Assembly: GCA_963841715.1 (NCBI GenBank)
Contig: CAWJDP010000001.1
Span: forward strand, 434,001-498,000
Direction of reading: 5' to 3'
DNA length: 64,000 nucleotides
From: DASPWW01 sp963841715
Lineage (GTDB): Bacteria > Actinomycetota > Thermoleophilia > Solirubrobacterales > 70-9
Under the pieces are notes generated by a model. That model was not told where the DNA came from. It was given only the letters and a program-made list of their open reading frames with translations, and searched no databases. Shown here in pieces: positions 51,784-60,049 of the stretch. Numbering within the stretch: position 1 is the stretch's first letter; the number at the start of each line of letters is the position of its first letter. The translations under genes were made by a program, and so were the position numbers.

Positions 51784-53325
51784 CGATCGCGTTCGTCGGC
51801 TTCATGGGCGCGGGCAAGAGCGATGCTGCGCGTGCCGCCGCCTCGGCGCTCGGAACCGGCTGGCGCGACGCCGACGACGTGATCGAGGCTCGAGCTCGGC
51901 GAGTCGATCGGCTCGTACTTCGAGCGCGAGGGCGAAGCTTCGTTCCGCGAGCTCGAGGAGCGGATCACGCTCGAGCTCTCGGCAAGCGACGGCGTGATCT
52001 CGCTCGGAGGCGGCGCTGTCCACAGCCCGCGCATCGGGCGGCGCTCGCCGAGCACGTCACGGCGTGGTGCCGGGTCGACGTCGACGTCGCCTGGGGGCGC
52101 TCGCGCGACACCGGGCGCCCGCTCGCGAATGAGCGCGAGGGCTTCGCGCGGCTCTACCGCGACGCGGATGCCGCTCTACGAGGAGGTGGCGACAGCGATT
52201 CTCCCCGAGGGCGGAACGACGATCGGCAAGAGCGTCGCGCCGTGGCTCGGTGCGCTCCGCGGCCTGCACGGGGCCAAGCTCGCCTGGGCGCAGTCCGCCT
52301 CCGGCGCGTACCCGGCCGTCGTCGGACCCGGAGCGACGAAGCTGCTCGGCGACCCGGGCGTCGCCTCCGCCCTCGACCGCAGGCGTTGGTTCGCGATCGC
52401 CGATTCCGCGGCGTTTCGGAACCACCCGGACCTGCTGCCCGACTGCGAGCTCGTGATCCAGCTCGACGCCGGCGAGGAGCGAAAGACGCTCGCCGAGGTG
52501 GAGCGGCTGCTGCGCGAGCTTGCGGCCGCGGGAATGACGCGCGACGACGGGCTGATCGCCTTCGGGGGCGGCGTCGTCGGCGACCTCGCGGGCTTCTGCG
52601 CGGCCACCTACCAGCGCGGGGTCCCGGTCGTCCAGCTCCCGACGACGCTCGTCGCCCAGGTCGACTCCGCGTACGGCGGGAAGACCGGGGTCGACATCCC
52701 CGAGGCGAAGAACTACGTCGGCGCCTATCACCCGCCGGCGGCCGTGCTCGCGGATCCGACGCTGCTGACGACGCTCCCCCCCGAGGAGCTGGCGGCCGGA
52801 TTCGTCGAGGTCCTGAAGACCGGGTTGATCGCCGGCGGCGATCTGTGGCGCCGGGTCGAGGAGCTCGACTCGTTGGACGAGCCGACCGAGCTGCGCGAGA
52901 TGATCTTCCTCTGCGTGCGGACGAAGATCGACGTCGTCGCAGAGGACGAGCGCGACTCGGGCCGACGGGCGGTGCTGAACCTCGGCCATACGGTCGGGCA
53001 TGCGATCGAGGCGGCGACCGGTTACTCGCGCTACCGACACGGGGAGGCGGTCGGGCTCGGGCTGCTCGCGGCGCTGCGGCTCTCGGGCGCGAGTGAGCTT
53101 CGCGAACAGGTGCATGAGATCCTCACGCGGCGCGGCCTGCCGACCGAGATCGACAACGCGGTCGAGATCGAGACGATCCTCGCCGCGACTGAGCTTGACA
53201 AGAAGCGGACCGCGGACGGGCGGGTCGCGTTCGTGTTTCTCGCCGAGCCGGGCCAGCCGCGCGAGGGGCAGGAGGTCGAGCCCGAGCGGCTGCGCGAGGC
53301 CGTCGAGGAGCTCACGGCGTCGTGA
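51771..53325 (+). CDS. aroKB: Fused shikimate kinase / 3-dehydroquinate synthase (three frameshifts)
   Basis: The kinase part (about 1-165) has the P-loop FVGFMGAGKS, then after frame changes near 51891, 52035 and 52164 continues GESIGSYFEREGEASFRELE, ISLGGGAVHSP, RAALAEHVTAWCRVDVDVAW and DRMPLYEEVATAI. It runs without a stop into DHQ synthase (GGGVVGDLAGFCAATYQRG, YGGKTGVDIPEAKN, LNLGHTVGHAIEA with metal His). Corrected length is 518 codons with stop. AroK-AroB fusions are known, for example in Thermotoga. The start overlaps aroC by 13 bases. All three frame changes lie in the kinase part. Confidence 0.85.
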
Positions 53326-53777
53326 GCCGGCAGAGTGCCCACAATCGGGTCGCGGTCATGCACGGGGTCAACCTCGACACGCTCGGGCGCCGCGATCCCG
53401 CGATCTACGGGACGCAGAGCCTCAACGAGCTGCAGGTGACTATCAAGCGCTTTGCGCAGGACCTCGACCTCGAGGCCTCGTTCTTCCAGTCGAACCACGA
53501 GGGCGAGCTCGTCGAGTACATGCACCGCCTCTCCGAGATCGCGGACTCCGCGATCGTCAACGCCGGAGCGTGGACCCACTACAGCTGGGCGCTGCGCGAC
53601 GCGCTCGAGGTTGCCGGCCTGCCCGCGGTCGAGGTTCACCTCTCCGACGTCGCCAAGCGCGAGGATTGGCGCAGGCTCTCGGTCTTCGACGGCGTCGTCG
53701 TCGACGTCGTCTCCGGCGAGGGGCCGGACGGGTACAAGCGCGCGCTCGAGATCCTGCGGCGGGAGCTCGGCCTGTGA
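53322..53777 (+). CDS. aroQ: 3-Dehydroquinate dehydratase, type II
   Basis: Dehydrates 3-dehydroquinate to 3-dehydroshikimate. The 151 residues match type II: Tyr29 in AIYGTQSL, SNHEGELVEYMH, VNAGAWTHYSWALRDAL and VEVHLSDVAKRE with the catalytic His. The family's usual GPNLNLLG is GVNLDTLG. GTG 53322 overlaps the aroKB stop (GTGA) and its stop overlaps the peptidase gene. With aroE, aroC and aroKB only aroF/G and aroA are missing from the shikimate path. Confidence 0.9.
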   Translation: MSRQSAHNRVAVMHGVNLDTLGRRDPAIYGTQSLNELQVTIKRFAQDLDLEASFFQSNHEGELVEYMHRLSEIADSAIVNAGAWTHYSWALRDALEVAGLPAVEVHLSDVAKREDWRRLSVFDGVVVDVVSGEGPDGYKRALEILRRELGL

Positions 53778-54892
53778 GCGCCGCGACGCGCGTGCCGGCC
53801 GACCGCGCCGACCGCCTGGCCCAGCTGATCGTGGGGGAGGAGTTGGACCAGCTCGTGGTCGGGGACCTCGTCCGCCCCGGCGACTCGGACCCGGCGATGA
53901 CGGCGAACCTCCGCTACCTGTCCGGGTTCACCGGGACGAGCGGGTTGTGCATCGTCGGGCCGGAGGCGGTCCTGTTCGTCACCGACTTCCGCTACGTGGA
54001 GCGCGCCGAGCGCGAGCTGCCGGGCGGGTTCGAGCTCGTCCGCGCCGAGCGCCAGCTGCTCCCGAGCGCCGCTGAGCGGCTCGCCGGGCGCGTCGGCTAC
54101 GACGACGCGAACACGAGCGTGCGCAGCCTGCGCAAGCTCGAGGAGTTGGTCGGTGACGATGTCGAGCTCGTCCCCGCCGCAGGCCTCGTCGAGCGCCTGC
54201 GACGGCGCAAGGACGAGGACGAGCTCGCCGCGATCGCCGAGGCAGCGCGGCTCAGCGACGAGGTCTACGCATGGATCGTCGAGCGCGGCCTGGCCGGACG
54301 CAGCGAGCGCGAAGTCGAGCTCGCGGCCGAGCAGCAGATGCGCGAGCTCGGCGCGGCGGCGCCCTCCTTCCCGGCGATCGTCGCTTCGGGGCCGAACTCC
54401 GCGCTCCCGCACCACGACTCGTCGGGGCGCGAGATCTGCGCGGGCGAGCTCGTCGTGATCGACATGGGGGCGATCGTCGACGGCTACTGCTCCGACTGCA
54501 CGCGCACGTTCGCGACCGGCGAGCTCGACGGCGATCAGACCGAGGTCTACGATCTCGTGCTCTCGGCGCAGCTCGCCGCGCTTGCCGCGGTTCATGTGGG
54601 CGCGGAAGGGCGCGAGGTCGACGCGGTCTCGCGCGATCCGATCAGCGCCGCCGGGCACGGCGAGGACTACGGGCACGGCCTCGGCCATGGCGTCGGGCTC
54701 GAGGTCCACGAGGCGCCGCGGCTCGCGCAGCGATCCGAGGACGAGCTGGCCGAGGGCGACGTGGCGACAATTGAGCCCGGCGTCTATCTCGAGGGCCGGT
54801 TCGGGGTTCGGATCGAGGACCTGGTCACGGTCACCGATGAGGGCTACCGCAACCTCTCGAGCTTCCCGAAGGAGCTGACGGTCGTTGAGTGA
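53774..54892 (+). CDS. Xaa-Pro aminopeptidase/dipeptidase (M24B)
   Basis: The 372 residues have a creatinase-like N-terminal domain (about 1-130) and a pita-bread metallopeptidase domain with all five metal ligands: VVIDMGAIVDGYCSDCTRTF (two Asp), GHGLGHGVG (His), TIEPGVY and RIEDLVTV (two Glu). It cleaves peptides before Pro. In many Gram-positives this gene lies between aroQ and efp; here 4 kb of other genes separate it from efp. GTG 53774 overlaps aroQ (GTGA). Confidence 0.9.
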   Translation: MSAATRVPADRADRLAQLIVGEELDQLVVGDLVRPGDSDPAMTANLRYLSGFTGTSGLCIVGPEAVLFVTDFRYVERAERELPGGFELVRAERQLLPSAAERLAGRVGYDDANTSVRSLRKLEELVGDDVELVPAAGLVERLRRRKDEDELAAIAEAARLSDEVYAWIVERGLAGRSEREVELAAEQQMRELGAAAPSFPAIVASGPNSALPHHDSSGREICAGELVVIDMGAIVDGYCSDCTRTFATGELDGDQTEVYDLVLSAQLAALAAVHVGAEGREVDAVSRDPISAAGHGEDYGHGLGHGVGLEVHEAPRLAQRSEDELAEGDVATIEPGVYLEGRFGVRIEDLVTVTDEGYRNLSSFPKELTVVE

Positions 54893-55594
54893 CCAGCTCG
54901 CCGTCCAGGCGCTCGGGGACGGCGTCGCAATGCTGACCCTGAACCGCCCGAGCGAAGAAACGCCCTCTCGATCGAGCTCCGCGAAGCGCTCACCGACTGG
55001 CTCGAGGCGGCGGGCAACGACGACTCCGTTCGCGTCGCTGTGATCACCGGCGCGCCGCCGGCGTTCTGCGCCGGCTTCGACCTCGCGGAGTTCGCCGAGG
55101 CCGGCCTCGCCGCGCGGATCAAGGAAAGCTCGGGCCGCTACCACCGCGCGCTGTGGGGATTCCCGAAGGTCACGGTGGCGGCGATCAACGGGCCCGCGAT
55201 GGCGGGCGGCCTCGACCTCGCGACCCTGTGCGACATTCGCATCGCCTCGAGCGAGGCGAGCTTCGGCCATCCCGAGATCAAGCTCGGCGCGCCGCCCCTG
55301 TTCACGCCGCTGCGGTGGCTGGTCGGGGACGGGAGCGCCCGCGACCTCTGCCTCACAGGCCGCCGCATCGACGCCAGCGAGGCGCTCAGCGCCGGCCTCG
55401 TGAGTCGCGTCGCCGCACCCGAGGCGCTGCTCGACGAAGCGCTCGAGATCGCGCGAGGGATCGCCGCGGTACCCGAGCGGACCCTGGTCGCGACGAAGCG
55501 CTACATGACCGCGAACCCGGGGCGCGGGTTCGAGGACTCGTTCGGCGTCGAGCACGACGACGTCTTCGATGAGTTCCTCGGTGCGGGGCTCTAG
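54885..55594 (+). CDS. Enoyl-CoA hydratase/isomerase family protein (one frameshift)
   Basis: A crotonase-fold protein. TTG 54885 gives SDQLAVQALGDGVAMLTLNRP; one base is missing near 54958-54960 (AAA run), after which NALSIELREALTDWLEAAG continues to the oxyanion-hole motifs APPAFCAGFDLAEF and INGPAMAGGLDLATLCD. Glu in FGHPEIKLG is the catalytic position. The corrected gene has 237 codons with stop. Whether it hydrates enoyl-CoA or acts on another CoA ester is open. It overlaps the peptidase end by 8 bases and converges on the cupin gene. Confidence 0.82.
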
Positions 55595-56109
55595 TCGGAC
55601 GAGGCGGCTTCGCCGCTCAGCCCCGGTGGCGGCCACTCGATCTTCGTCGGCTCGATCGAGTCGCTGCCGCCCCAGTCGGCGTAGGCGGCGGCGCGGTCGC
55701 TCGTCGCCACCGACACCGAGGCGCCGTAGCGCGCGGCGATATCGCTGACGGGGAACTGGTACTTGACGCCTGGGTGGCGGCTGCCGACCATCAGCACCGC
55801 GCACGGCCCCGAGCCGGCGCCTACGAACACGTGCGGGGTCCCGGCGGGGCAGTGGACGAAGTCCCATGCGCGAAGCTTTCGCTCCTCGTCGTCGAGGATC
55901 GCGATGCACTCCCCAGAGAGGACGAGGAAGTCCTCCTGGGCCGTCTCGGAGTGGTACTTCGCATTCGGCTGTCCCGGCTCGAGCACGCGGATGTTGATCC
56001 CGAGCTCGGGGAAGGGCTCGTCGAGGTTGTCGAACATCACCGACTTCCCGGCGCGCTTGTGGGACAGGGCGGAGGCGTCCGCCGCGTTGACTACGAACCA
56101 GTCGGGCAT
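55591..56109 (-). CDS. Cupin-domain protein
   Basis: A 172-residue single-cupin protein: PGQPNAKYHSETAQEDFLVLSGE holds the first metal motif (His and Glu; quoted region about 46-68) and PAGTPHVF the second His. The partner His/Glu pattern is partly altered (KYHSETAQE), so metal binding is likely but the activity is unknown. It ends within 4 bases of the convergent hydratase and follows the alpha/beta hydrolase by 13 bases on the same strand, so the two are probably cotranscribed. Confidence 0.78.
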   Translation of the reverse strand: MPDWFVVNAADASALSHKRAGKSVMFDNLDEPFPELGINIRVLEPGQPNAKYHSETAQEDFLVLSGECIAILDDEERKLRAWDFVHCPAGTPHVFVGAGSGPCAVLMVGSRHPGVKYQFPVSDIAARYGASVSVATSDRAAAYADWGGSDSIEPTKIEWPPPGLSGEAASSD

Positions 56110-56122
56110 CGCGCCGCGCAGC

Positions 56123-57046
56123 CTATCCGCCCGCGAGATCGCGCTCGCTGTGACGCCGCGCGATCACGTCGCCCCACTCCGCGTCGTCGATCTCCTCGGG
56201 GTCCGTCGTCTGCATGAACTCGCGAAGCACCGCCGCGAGCCCGCTCGGGTCCTCGAGATGCGGGAAATGCGCCGCGCGGGGAAGGGTGACGAAGCGGCTG
56301 CCGGGGATCGCCGCGTGCGCCTCGCGTCCGTGCTCGAGCGGGATCGTGTTGTCGCGCCCCCCCCACACGATCAGGGTCGGGAACCGCCGCAGTAGGTAGA
56401 GGCGGTCGCGGGCGCTGACGCGCTGGCCGTGCACGTCGATCACCGAGCGCAGCGTGTGCAGGAACGCCCTACGGGCGCCGCGCCGCTCGAGCGGCCGCAG
56501 CGCGCGCTCGATCGCCTTCAAGTAGACGCCCCTTTTCGACCCGCGCCGCTTCAGGCGCTCACCCGCGTCCGCAAGCAGCGCCAGCACGCGCGGGTGCGCG
56601 GTCGCCCACAGGCCGACTGACGCGCCGGGCAGTGCCGCGCCGCGGAGCAGCGGGCTGACCTCGCGGCCGAGGCCGCCGCTCGAGACGAGCGCAAGCCGTT
56701 CCGTGCGCTGGGGGAACTGGTAGAAGAACTGCATCGCGATCCCGCCGCCGAGCGAGTGGCCGACGATCGTCGCGCGATCAACGCCGATGCGCGCGATCAG
56801 GTCGCGAATGCTGGACGCGTGCGCCCCGAGCGAGTAGTCGCCACGGACCGCGGCAGAGTCGCCGTGGCCGAGCAGGTCCGGCACGATCAGCGTGTATTCG
56901 TCCGCGAGCGCCGTCGCGACCTCCTCCCAGTGGCGCGAGGAGTTGACCATCCCGTGGATCAGCACGATCGGCGCGCCGTCGCCGGCGACGCGGTAGATCA
57001 TCCGGTGCCCGTGTAGCTCGATCTCGCGCGCCTCGAAGTCGGTCAT
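56123..57046 (-). CDS. Alpha/beta hydrolase
   Basis: A 307-residue alpha/beta-fold hydrolase with oxyanion motif LIHGMVNSSRHW, nucleophile elbow GHSLGG (Ser near 99), acid in WGGRDNTIP and His in AAHFPHLE. The family includes esterases and C-C bond hydrolases; the substrate is unknown. The start is only 14 bases from the divergent yceI ATG, so the two promoters must lie inside each other's coding regions or one message is leaderless. Confidence 0.85.
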   Translation of the reverse strand: MTDFEAREIELHGHRMIYRVAGDGAPIVLIHGMVNSSRHWEEVATALADEYTLIVPDLLGHGDSAAVRGDYSLGAHASSIRDLIARIGVDRATIVGHSLGGGIAMQFFYQFPQRTERLALVSSGGLGREVSPLLRGAALPGASVGLWATAHPRVLALLADAGERLKRRGSKRGVYLKAIERALRPLERRGARRAFLHTLRSVIDVHGQRVSARDRLYLLRRFPTLIVWGGRDNTIPLEHGREAHAAIPGSRFVTLPRAAHFPHLEDPSGLAAVLREFMQTTDPEEIDDAEWGDVIARRHSERDLAGG

Positions 57047-57060
57047 AGTTGGGTGAGGAT

Positions 57061-57666
57061 ATGTCGCGATGGATGTTCGAGCCCGGGCACACTGAGGTCG
57101 AGTTCCGGGCTCGGCACATGATGGTGACCTGGGTCAGGGGACTGTTCAAGGACATTCGCGGGCACCTCGAGTTCGAGCTCGATGAGTGGCGCGAGTCCAG
57201 GTTCGAGGGCGTGATCGACATGGCGCGGATGTCGACCGGGGAGCCGACGCGCGACGACCACCTGCGAAGCGCGGACTTCTTCGACGTCGCCGAGTTCCCG
57301 CGGATCACGTTCGCCGGCCGGTTCACGGCGCGGCCCGGCGACACGGCGTTACGCGCCGAGGCGGACGTGACGATTCGCGGCACGACGCGGACGATTCCGC
57401 TCGACGTCACCTACCTCGGCGAGTGGCGGACGCCGTGGTGGGAGGGAGACGTGAACCGCGGAGAGATGCGCCGGATCGGCTTCGAGGCGCGCACCAGGGT
57501 CGACCGCCGCGACTTCGGCGTCTCGTGGCAGGACGAGCTTCCCGATGGCGGTGTGGTCGTCAGCGACGAGATCGAGGTCGTCGCCGACGCCGAGGCGATC
57601 CTCGGAGAGGATCTCGAGCGCACCGGCGCGATCGAGTACTACCGCTCTAGGAAGGCGGCTCGCTGA
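57061..57666 (+). CDS. YceI family protein, cytoplasmic form
   Basis: A 201-residue lipocalin-like YceI protein: WMFEPGHTEVEFRARHMMVTWVRG (first strand region, about 3-26), DDHLRSADFFDVAEFPRITF and GEMRRIGFEARTRVDRRDFGV (later) are family signatures; these proteins bind polyprenoid lipids. No signal peptide is present. ATG 57061 has GAGGAT directly upstream; TTG 57049 is an in-frame alternative. The last 20 bases overlap the convergent ltrA gene. Confidence 0.82.
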   Translation: MSRWMFEPGHTEVEFRARHMMVTWVRGLFKDIRGHLEFELDEWRESRFEGVIDMARMSTGEPTRDDHLRSADFFDVAEFPRITFAGRFTARPGDTALRAEADVTIRGTTRTIPLDVTYLGEWRTPWWEGDVNRGEMRRIGFEARTRVDRRDFGVSWQDELPDGGVVVSDEIEVVADAEAILGEDLERTGAIEYYRSRKAAR

Positions 57667-58840
57667 GCGGCTTGTGCCGCGTCGTCTCCCGCCCCTCGCC
57701 GTAGCTGCGCGTCTCGTAGACGATCATCGTCCAGATCAGCAGGTTGACGATCGCGAGCAGCGCGACAGCGGGAATCTCCTCCCCGAGTGGGAGCAACGCG
57801 AAGAGGACGATCGCGAGCCCAAGGCGGCGCCAGTTGACCGTGTGCACGTGGCGGAGCCGGACGCCGACGAGGCCGAGGAGGTAGAAGGCGACGCCGCCGA
57901 GGAGGGCGAACGCGGGCACGACGTGCAGCGGGTCGTCGACGTGGGCAAGCGTCTTCTTCAGCCCGAGCGCTAGCAGGACGATCCCGGCGACCATCGGGAA
58001 GTGGAGGTAGGAGTACGAGTCGCGCGCCAGCTCGTTTCGTGCCCGCCCCTCGGGCGCATGGATCAACCGCCGCGCGGAGACGATCGCGACGACGTCGAAG
58101 TAGGCCCACCACATCGCCGCCGTGAGCGCGACCCCGAGCACGGCCGCGAGGCCGACGCCGAACGTGAGCCCGACCTGGGCGCCGACGCCGATCGCGACGA
58201 TCGACTCGCCGAGCGCGATCAGGATTATCAGCCCGTGGCGCTCCGCGAAGTGCCCCGGAACGAGCTTCCAGCCCTCGGAGCCGAAGAAGTACGGGCCCGC
58301 CATGTCGAGTCCCAGTGCGAGCGCCCACAGCCCGCCCTGCGCGAGCCCGTCGAAGAACGAGGCCGCAATCAGCAATCCGACCCCGATCGCCGTCGAGACC
58401 GCGAGCGTCGCCACCGAGTGCCGCAGCCCGGGGTCGCCCCGGCTCGCGAGCGTGAACAGCGCGATGTGACCGGCCCGCACCGCGCCGTAGGCGACCGCGA
58501 ACGTGAGCCCAAGCGCGCCGAACGCCTCCGGGACGCACAGCGCGACGATCAGCAGCGCCGCCATCGTCGCGAAGATGGCCAGCCGCACGGCGCCCTCCTC
58601 GGGGTCGACGACGCTCGTCAGCCACGCGAACCCGCCCCACGACCACCACAGCACCCCGAGCACGAGCAGGCCCTGCGCGAGCCCCGACCATGTCGGGTGG
58701 TTCGACATCAGCGCCGTGCACTGCGTGATCGCGAGCACGAAGACGAGGTCGAAGAAGAGCTCCAGCGGCGTAACCCGCTCTCCCTCGCGCAGGACGGCGC
58801 TGATCCGTGGCGCGCGGGTGGTCGTCGCGGCGCTGGCCAT
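57647..58840 (-). CDS. Low temperature requirement protein A (LtrA) family membrane protein
   Basis: A 397-residue protein with about ten membrane helices and the LtrA start VTPLELFFDLVFVLAITQ, then WWSWGGFAWLTS and HGLIILIALGESIVAIG in the middle. LtrA was named from a Listeria cold-growth phenotype; its reaction is unknown. It is transcribed against efp and overlaps yceI by 20 bases at the 3' end. Confidence 0.85.
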   Translation of the reverse strand: MASAATTTRAPRISAVLREGERVTPLELFFDLVFVLAITQCTALMSNHPTWSGLAQGLLVLGVLWWSWGGFAWLTSVVDPEEGAVRLAIFATMAALLIVALCVPEAFGALGLTFAVAYGAVRAGHIALFTLASRGDPGLRHSVATLAVSTAIGVGLLIAASFFDGLAQGGLWALALGLDMAGPYFFGSEGWKLVPGHFAERHGLIILIALGESIVAIGVGAQVGLTFGVGLAAVLGVALTAAMWWAYFDVVAIVSARRLIHAPEGRARNELARDSYSYLHFPMVAGIVLLALGLKKTLAHVDDPLHVVPAFALLGGVAFYLLGLVGVRLRHVHTVNWRRLGLAIVLFALLPLGEEIPAVALLAIVNLLIWTMIVYETRSYGEGRETTRHKPLSEPPS

Positions 58841-58911
58841 GAGCCCATCGTTGCAAGTCGGCCGGGCCGTCCCCGCCGCGCGGATCCGTTGCCCAGCTAG
58901 CCTTCGCGTTC

Positions 58912-59472
58912 GTGATCAGCACGAACCAGTTCAAGAACGGGACCCACATCGAGGTCGACGGGACGATCTACCGGATCGTGGAGTTCCAACACGTGAAGCC
59001 GGGAAAGGGCGGCGCGTTCGTGCGTACGAAGCTGCGCAAGCTCGACGACGGCTCGGTCCAGGACAAGACGTTCAGGGCGGGGGAGAAGTTTCGGCCCGTG
59101 CGCACCGAGACGCGGAAGATGCAGTACCTCTACGACTCCGGCGAGTTCGTCGTGTTCATGGACTCGCGCGACTACGAGCAGCTCGAGGTGCCGAGCGCGC
59201 TGACGAGCGAGGCGATGCGCTGGGTGCAGCCGAACGACGAGGTCGAGGTGCTGTTCGTCGACGAGAGCCCGACCGACGTCCAGGTCCCGAGCGCGGTCGA
59301 GATGGCGGTCACCAAGACCGACCCCGGGGTCAAGGGCGACACCGCATCGGGGGGCGGAACGAAGCCGGCGACGCTCCAGTCCGGGGTCGTCGTCGAGGTG
59401 CCGCTGTTCATCAACGAGGGCGACCGGGTGCGCGTCGACACGCGCTCCGGCGAATACGTCTCCCGGGTCTGA
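58912..59472 (+). CDS. efp: Elongation factor P
   Basis: Relieves ribosome stalling at polyproline. The 186 residues have the three beta-barrel domains; the modified-loop Lys is K32 in PGKGGAF, domain 2 starts near FRPVRTETRKMQYLY and the C-terminal GDRVRVDTRSGEYVSR is standard. No EpmA/YmfI-type modification gene is in the window. GTG 58912 gives the normal N terminus. nusB follows 9 bases after the stop. Confidence 0.95.
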   Translation: MISTNQFKNGTHIEVDGTIYRIVEFQHVKPGKGGAFVRTKLRKLDDGSVQDKTFRAGEKFRPVRTETRKMQYLYDSGEFVVFMDSRDYEQLEVPSALTSEAMRWVQPNDEVEVLFVDESPTDVQVPSAVEMAVTKTDPGVKGDTASGGGTKPATLQSGVVVEVPLFINEGDRVRVDTRSGEYVSRV

Positions 59473-59481
59473 CGGCCGGGG

Positions 59482-59880
59482 ATGCGACGCTCCGACCAGC
59501 GCCGGGACGCCGTCTTCGCGCTCTACCAGCACGAGGTCACCGGGCGCCCGCTCGACGAGCTGCTCGCGGGCGCGAAGCCGTTCACGCTTGAGCTCGCCGA
59601 GGGCGCCGAGTCGCACCGCGACGAGCTCGACGAGCTCATCGCCGCCCACGTGAAGGGGTGGGATCCGAACCGGATCGCCCCGCTCGAGAAGAGCATCATG
59701 CGCGTCGCCCTCTACGAGATGGTCCACCGGGACGATGTGCCCGCTGAGGTCGCGATCGACGAGGCGGTCTCGTTCGCGCGCGAGTATTGCGGGACCGACA
59801 CGCCCGGATTCGTGAACGGCATCCTCGGCGCGGCGGCGCGCGCGTCGACCGCGGAGGCGGGCAGCGGTGAGCGGCGCTGA
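59482..59880 (+). CDS. nusB: Transcription antitermination factor NusB
   Basis: A 132-residue helical RNA-binding protein; RRSDQRRDAVFALYQHEVTG at the start, RIAPLEKSIMRVALYEM in the middle and EAVSFAREYCGTDTPGFVNG near the end are typical. NusB with NusE binds boxA in rRNA leaders. efp-nusB is a common pair. It overlaps the next small gene by 14 bases. Confidence 0.93.
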   Translation: MRRSDQRRDAVFALYQHEVTGRPLDELLAGAKPFTLELAEGAESHRDELDELIAAHVKGWDPNRIAPLEKSIMRVALYEMVHRDDVPAEVAIDEAVSFAREYCGTDTPGFVNGILGAAARASTAEAGSGERR

Positions 59881-60049
59881 GCTCGCCGACCTCGCCGCCC
59901 GCCTTCAGGAGCTGGCCGGGCTGCTCCGCGACCCCGATCTCGACGACGGGCGCGCCGAGGAGCTCGCGCGAGAGGCCGGCGATCTCGCGGCGAAGGTGGG
60001 CGCCGAGGCCGAGCGCGCGCTGCAGCAGCCTCGGACGGAGGATGAGTAA
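59867..60049 (+). CDS. Small helical protein at the xseB position
   Basis: A 60-residue protein from GTG 59867. ELADLAARLQELAGLLRDPD and AEELAREAGDLAAKVGAEAE (parts) resemble the helical hairpin of exonuclease VII small subunit XseB, and xseB commonly sits just before the prenyl synthase and dxs. The match is weak and no xseA is nearby. It overlaps nusB by 14 bases and ispA by 8 bases, which supports that it is a real gene. Confidence 0.55.
   Translation: MSGAELADLAARLQELAGLLRDPDLDDGRAEELAREAGDLAAKVGAEAERALQQPRTEDE

Noticed and set aside
51013..52166. Programmed ribosomal frameshifting in aroC-aroKB
   Set aside because: Five separate shifts in both directions without slippery heptamers; errors or mutations are simpler.
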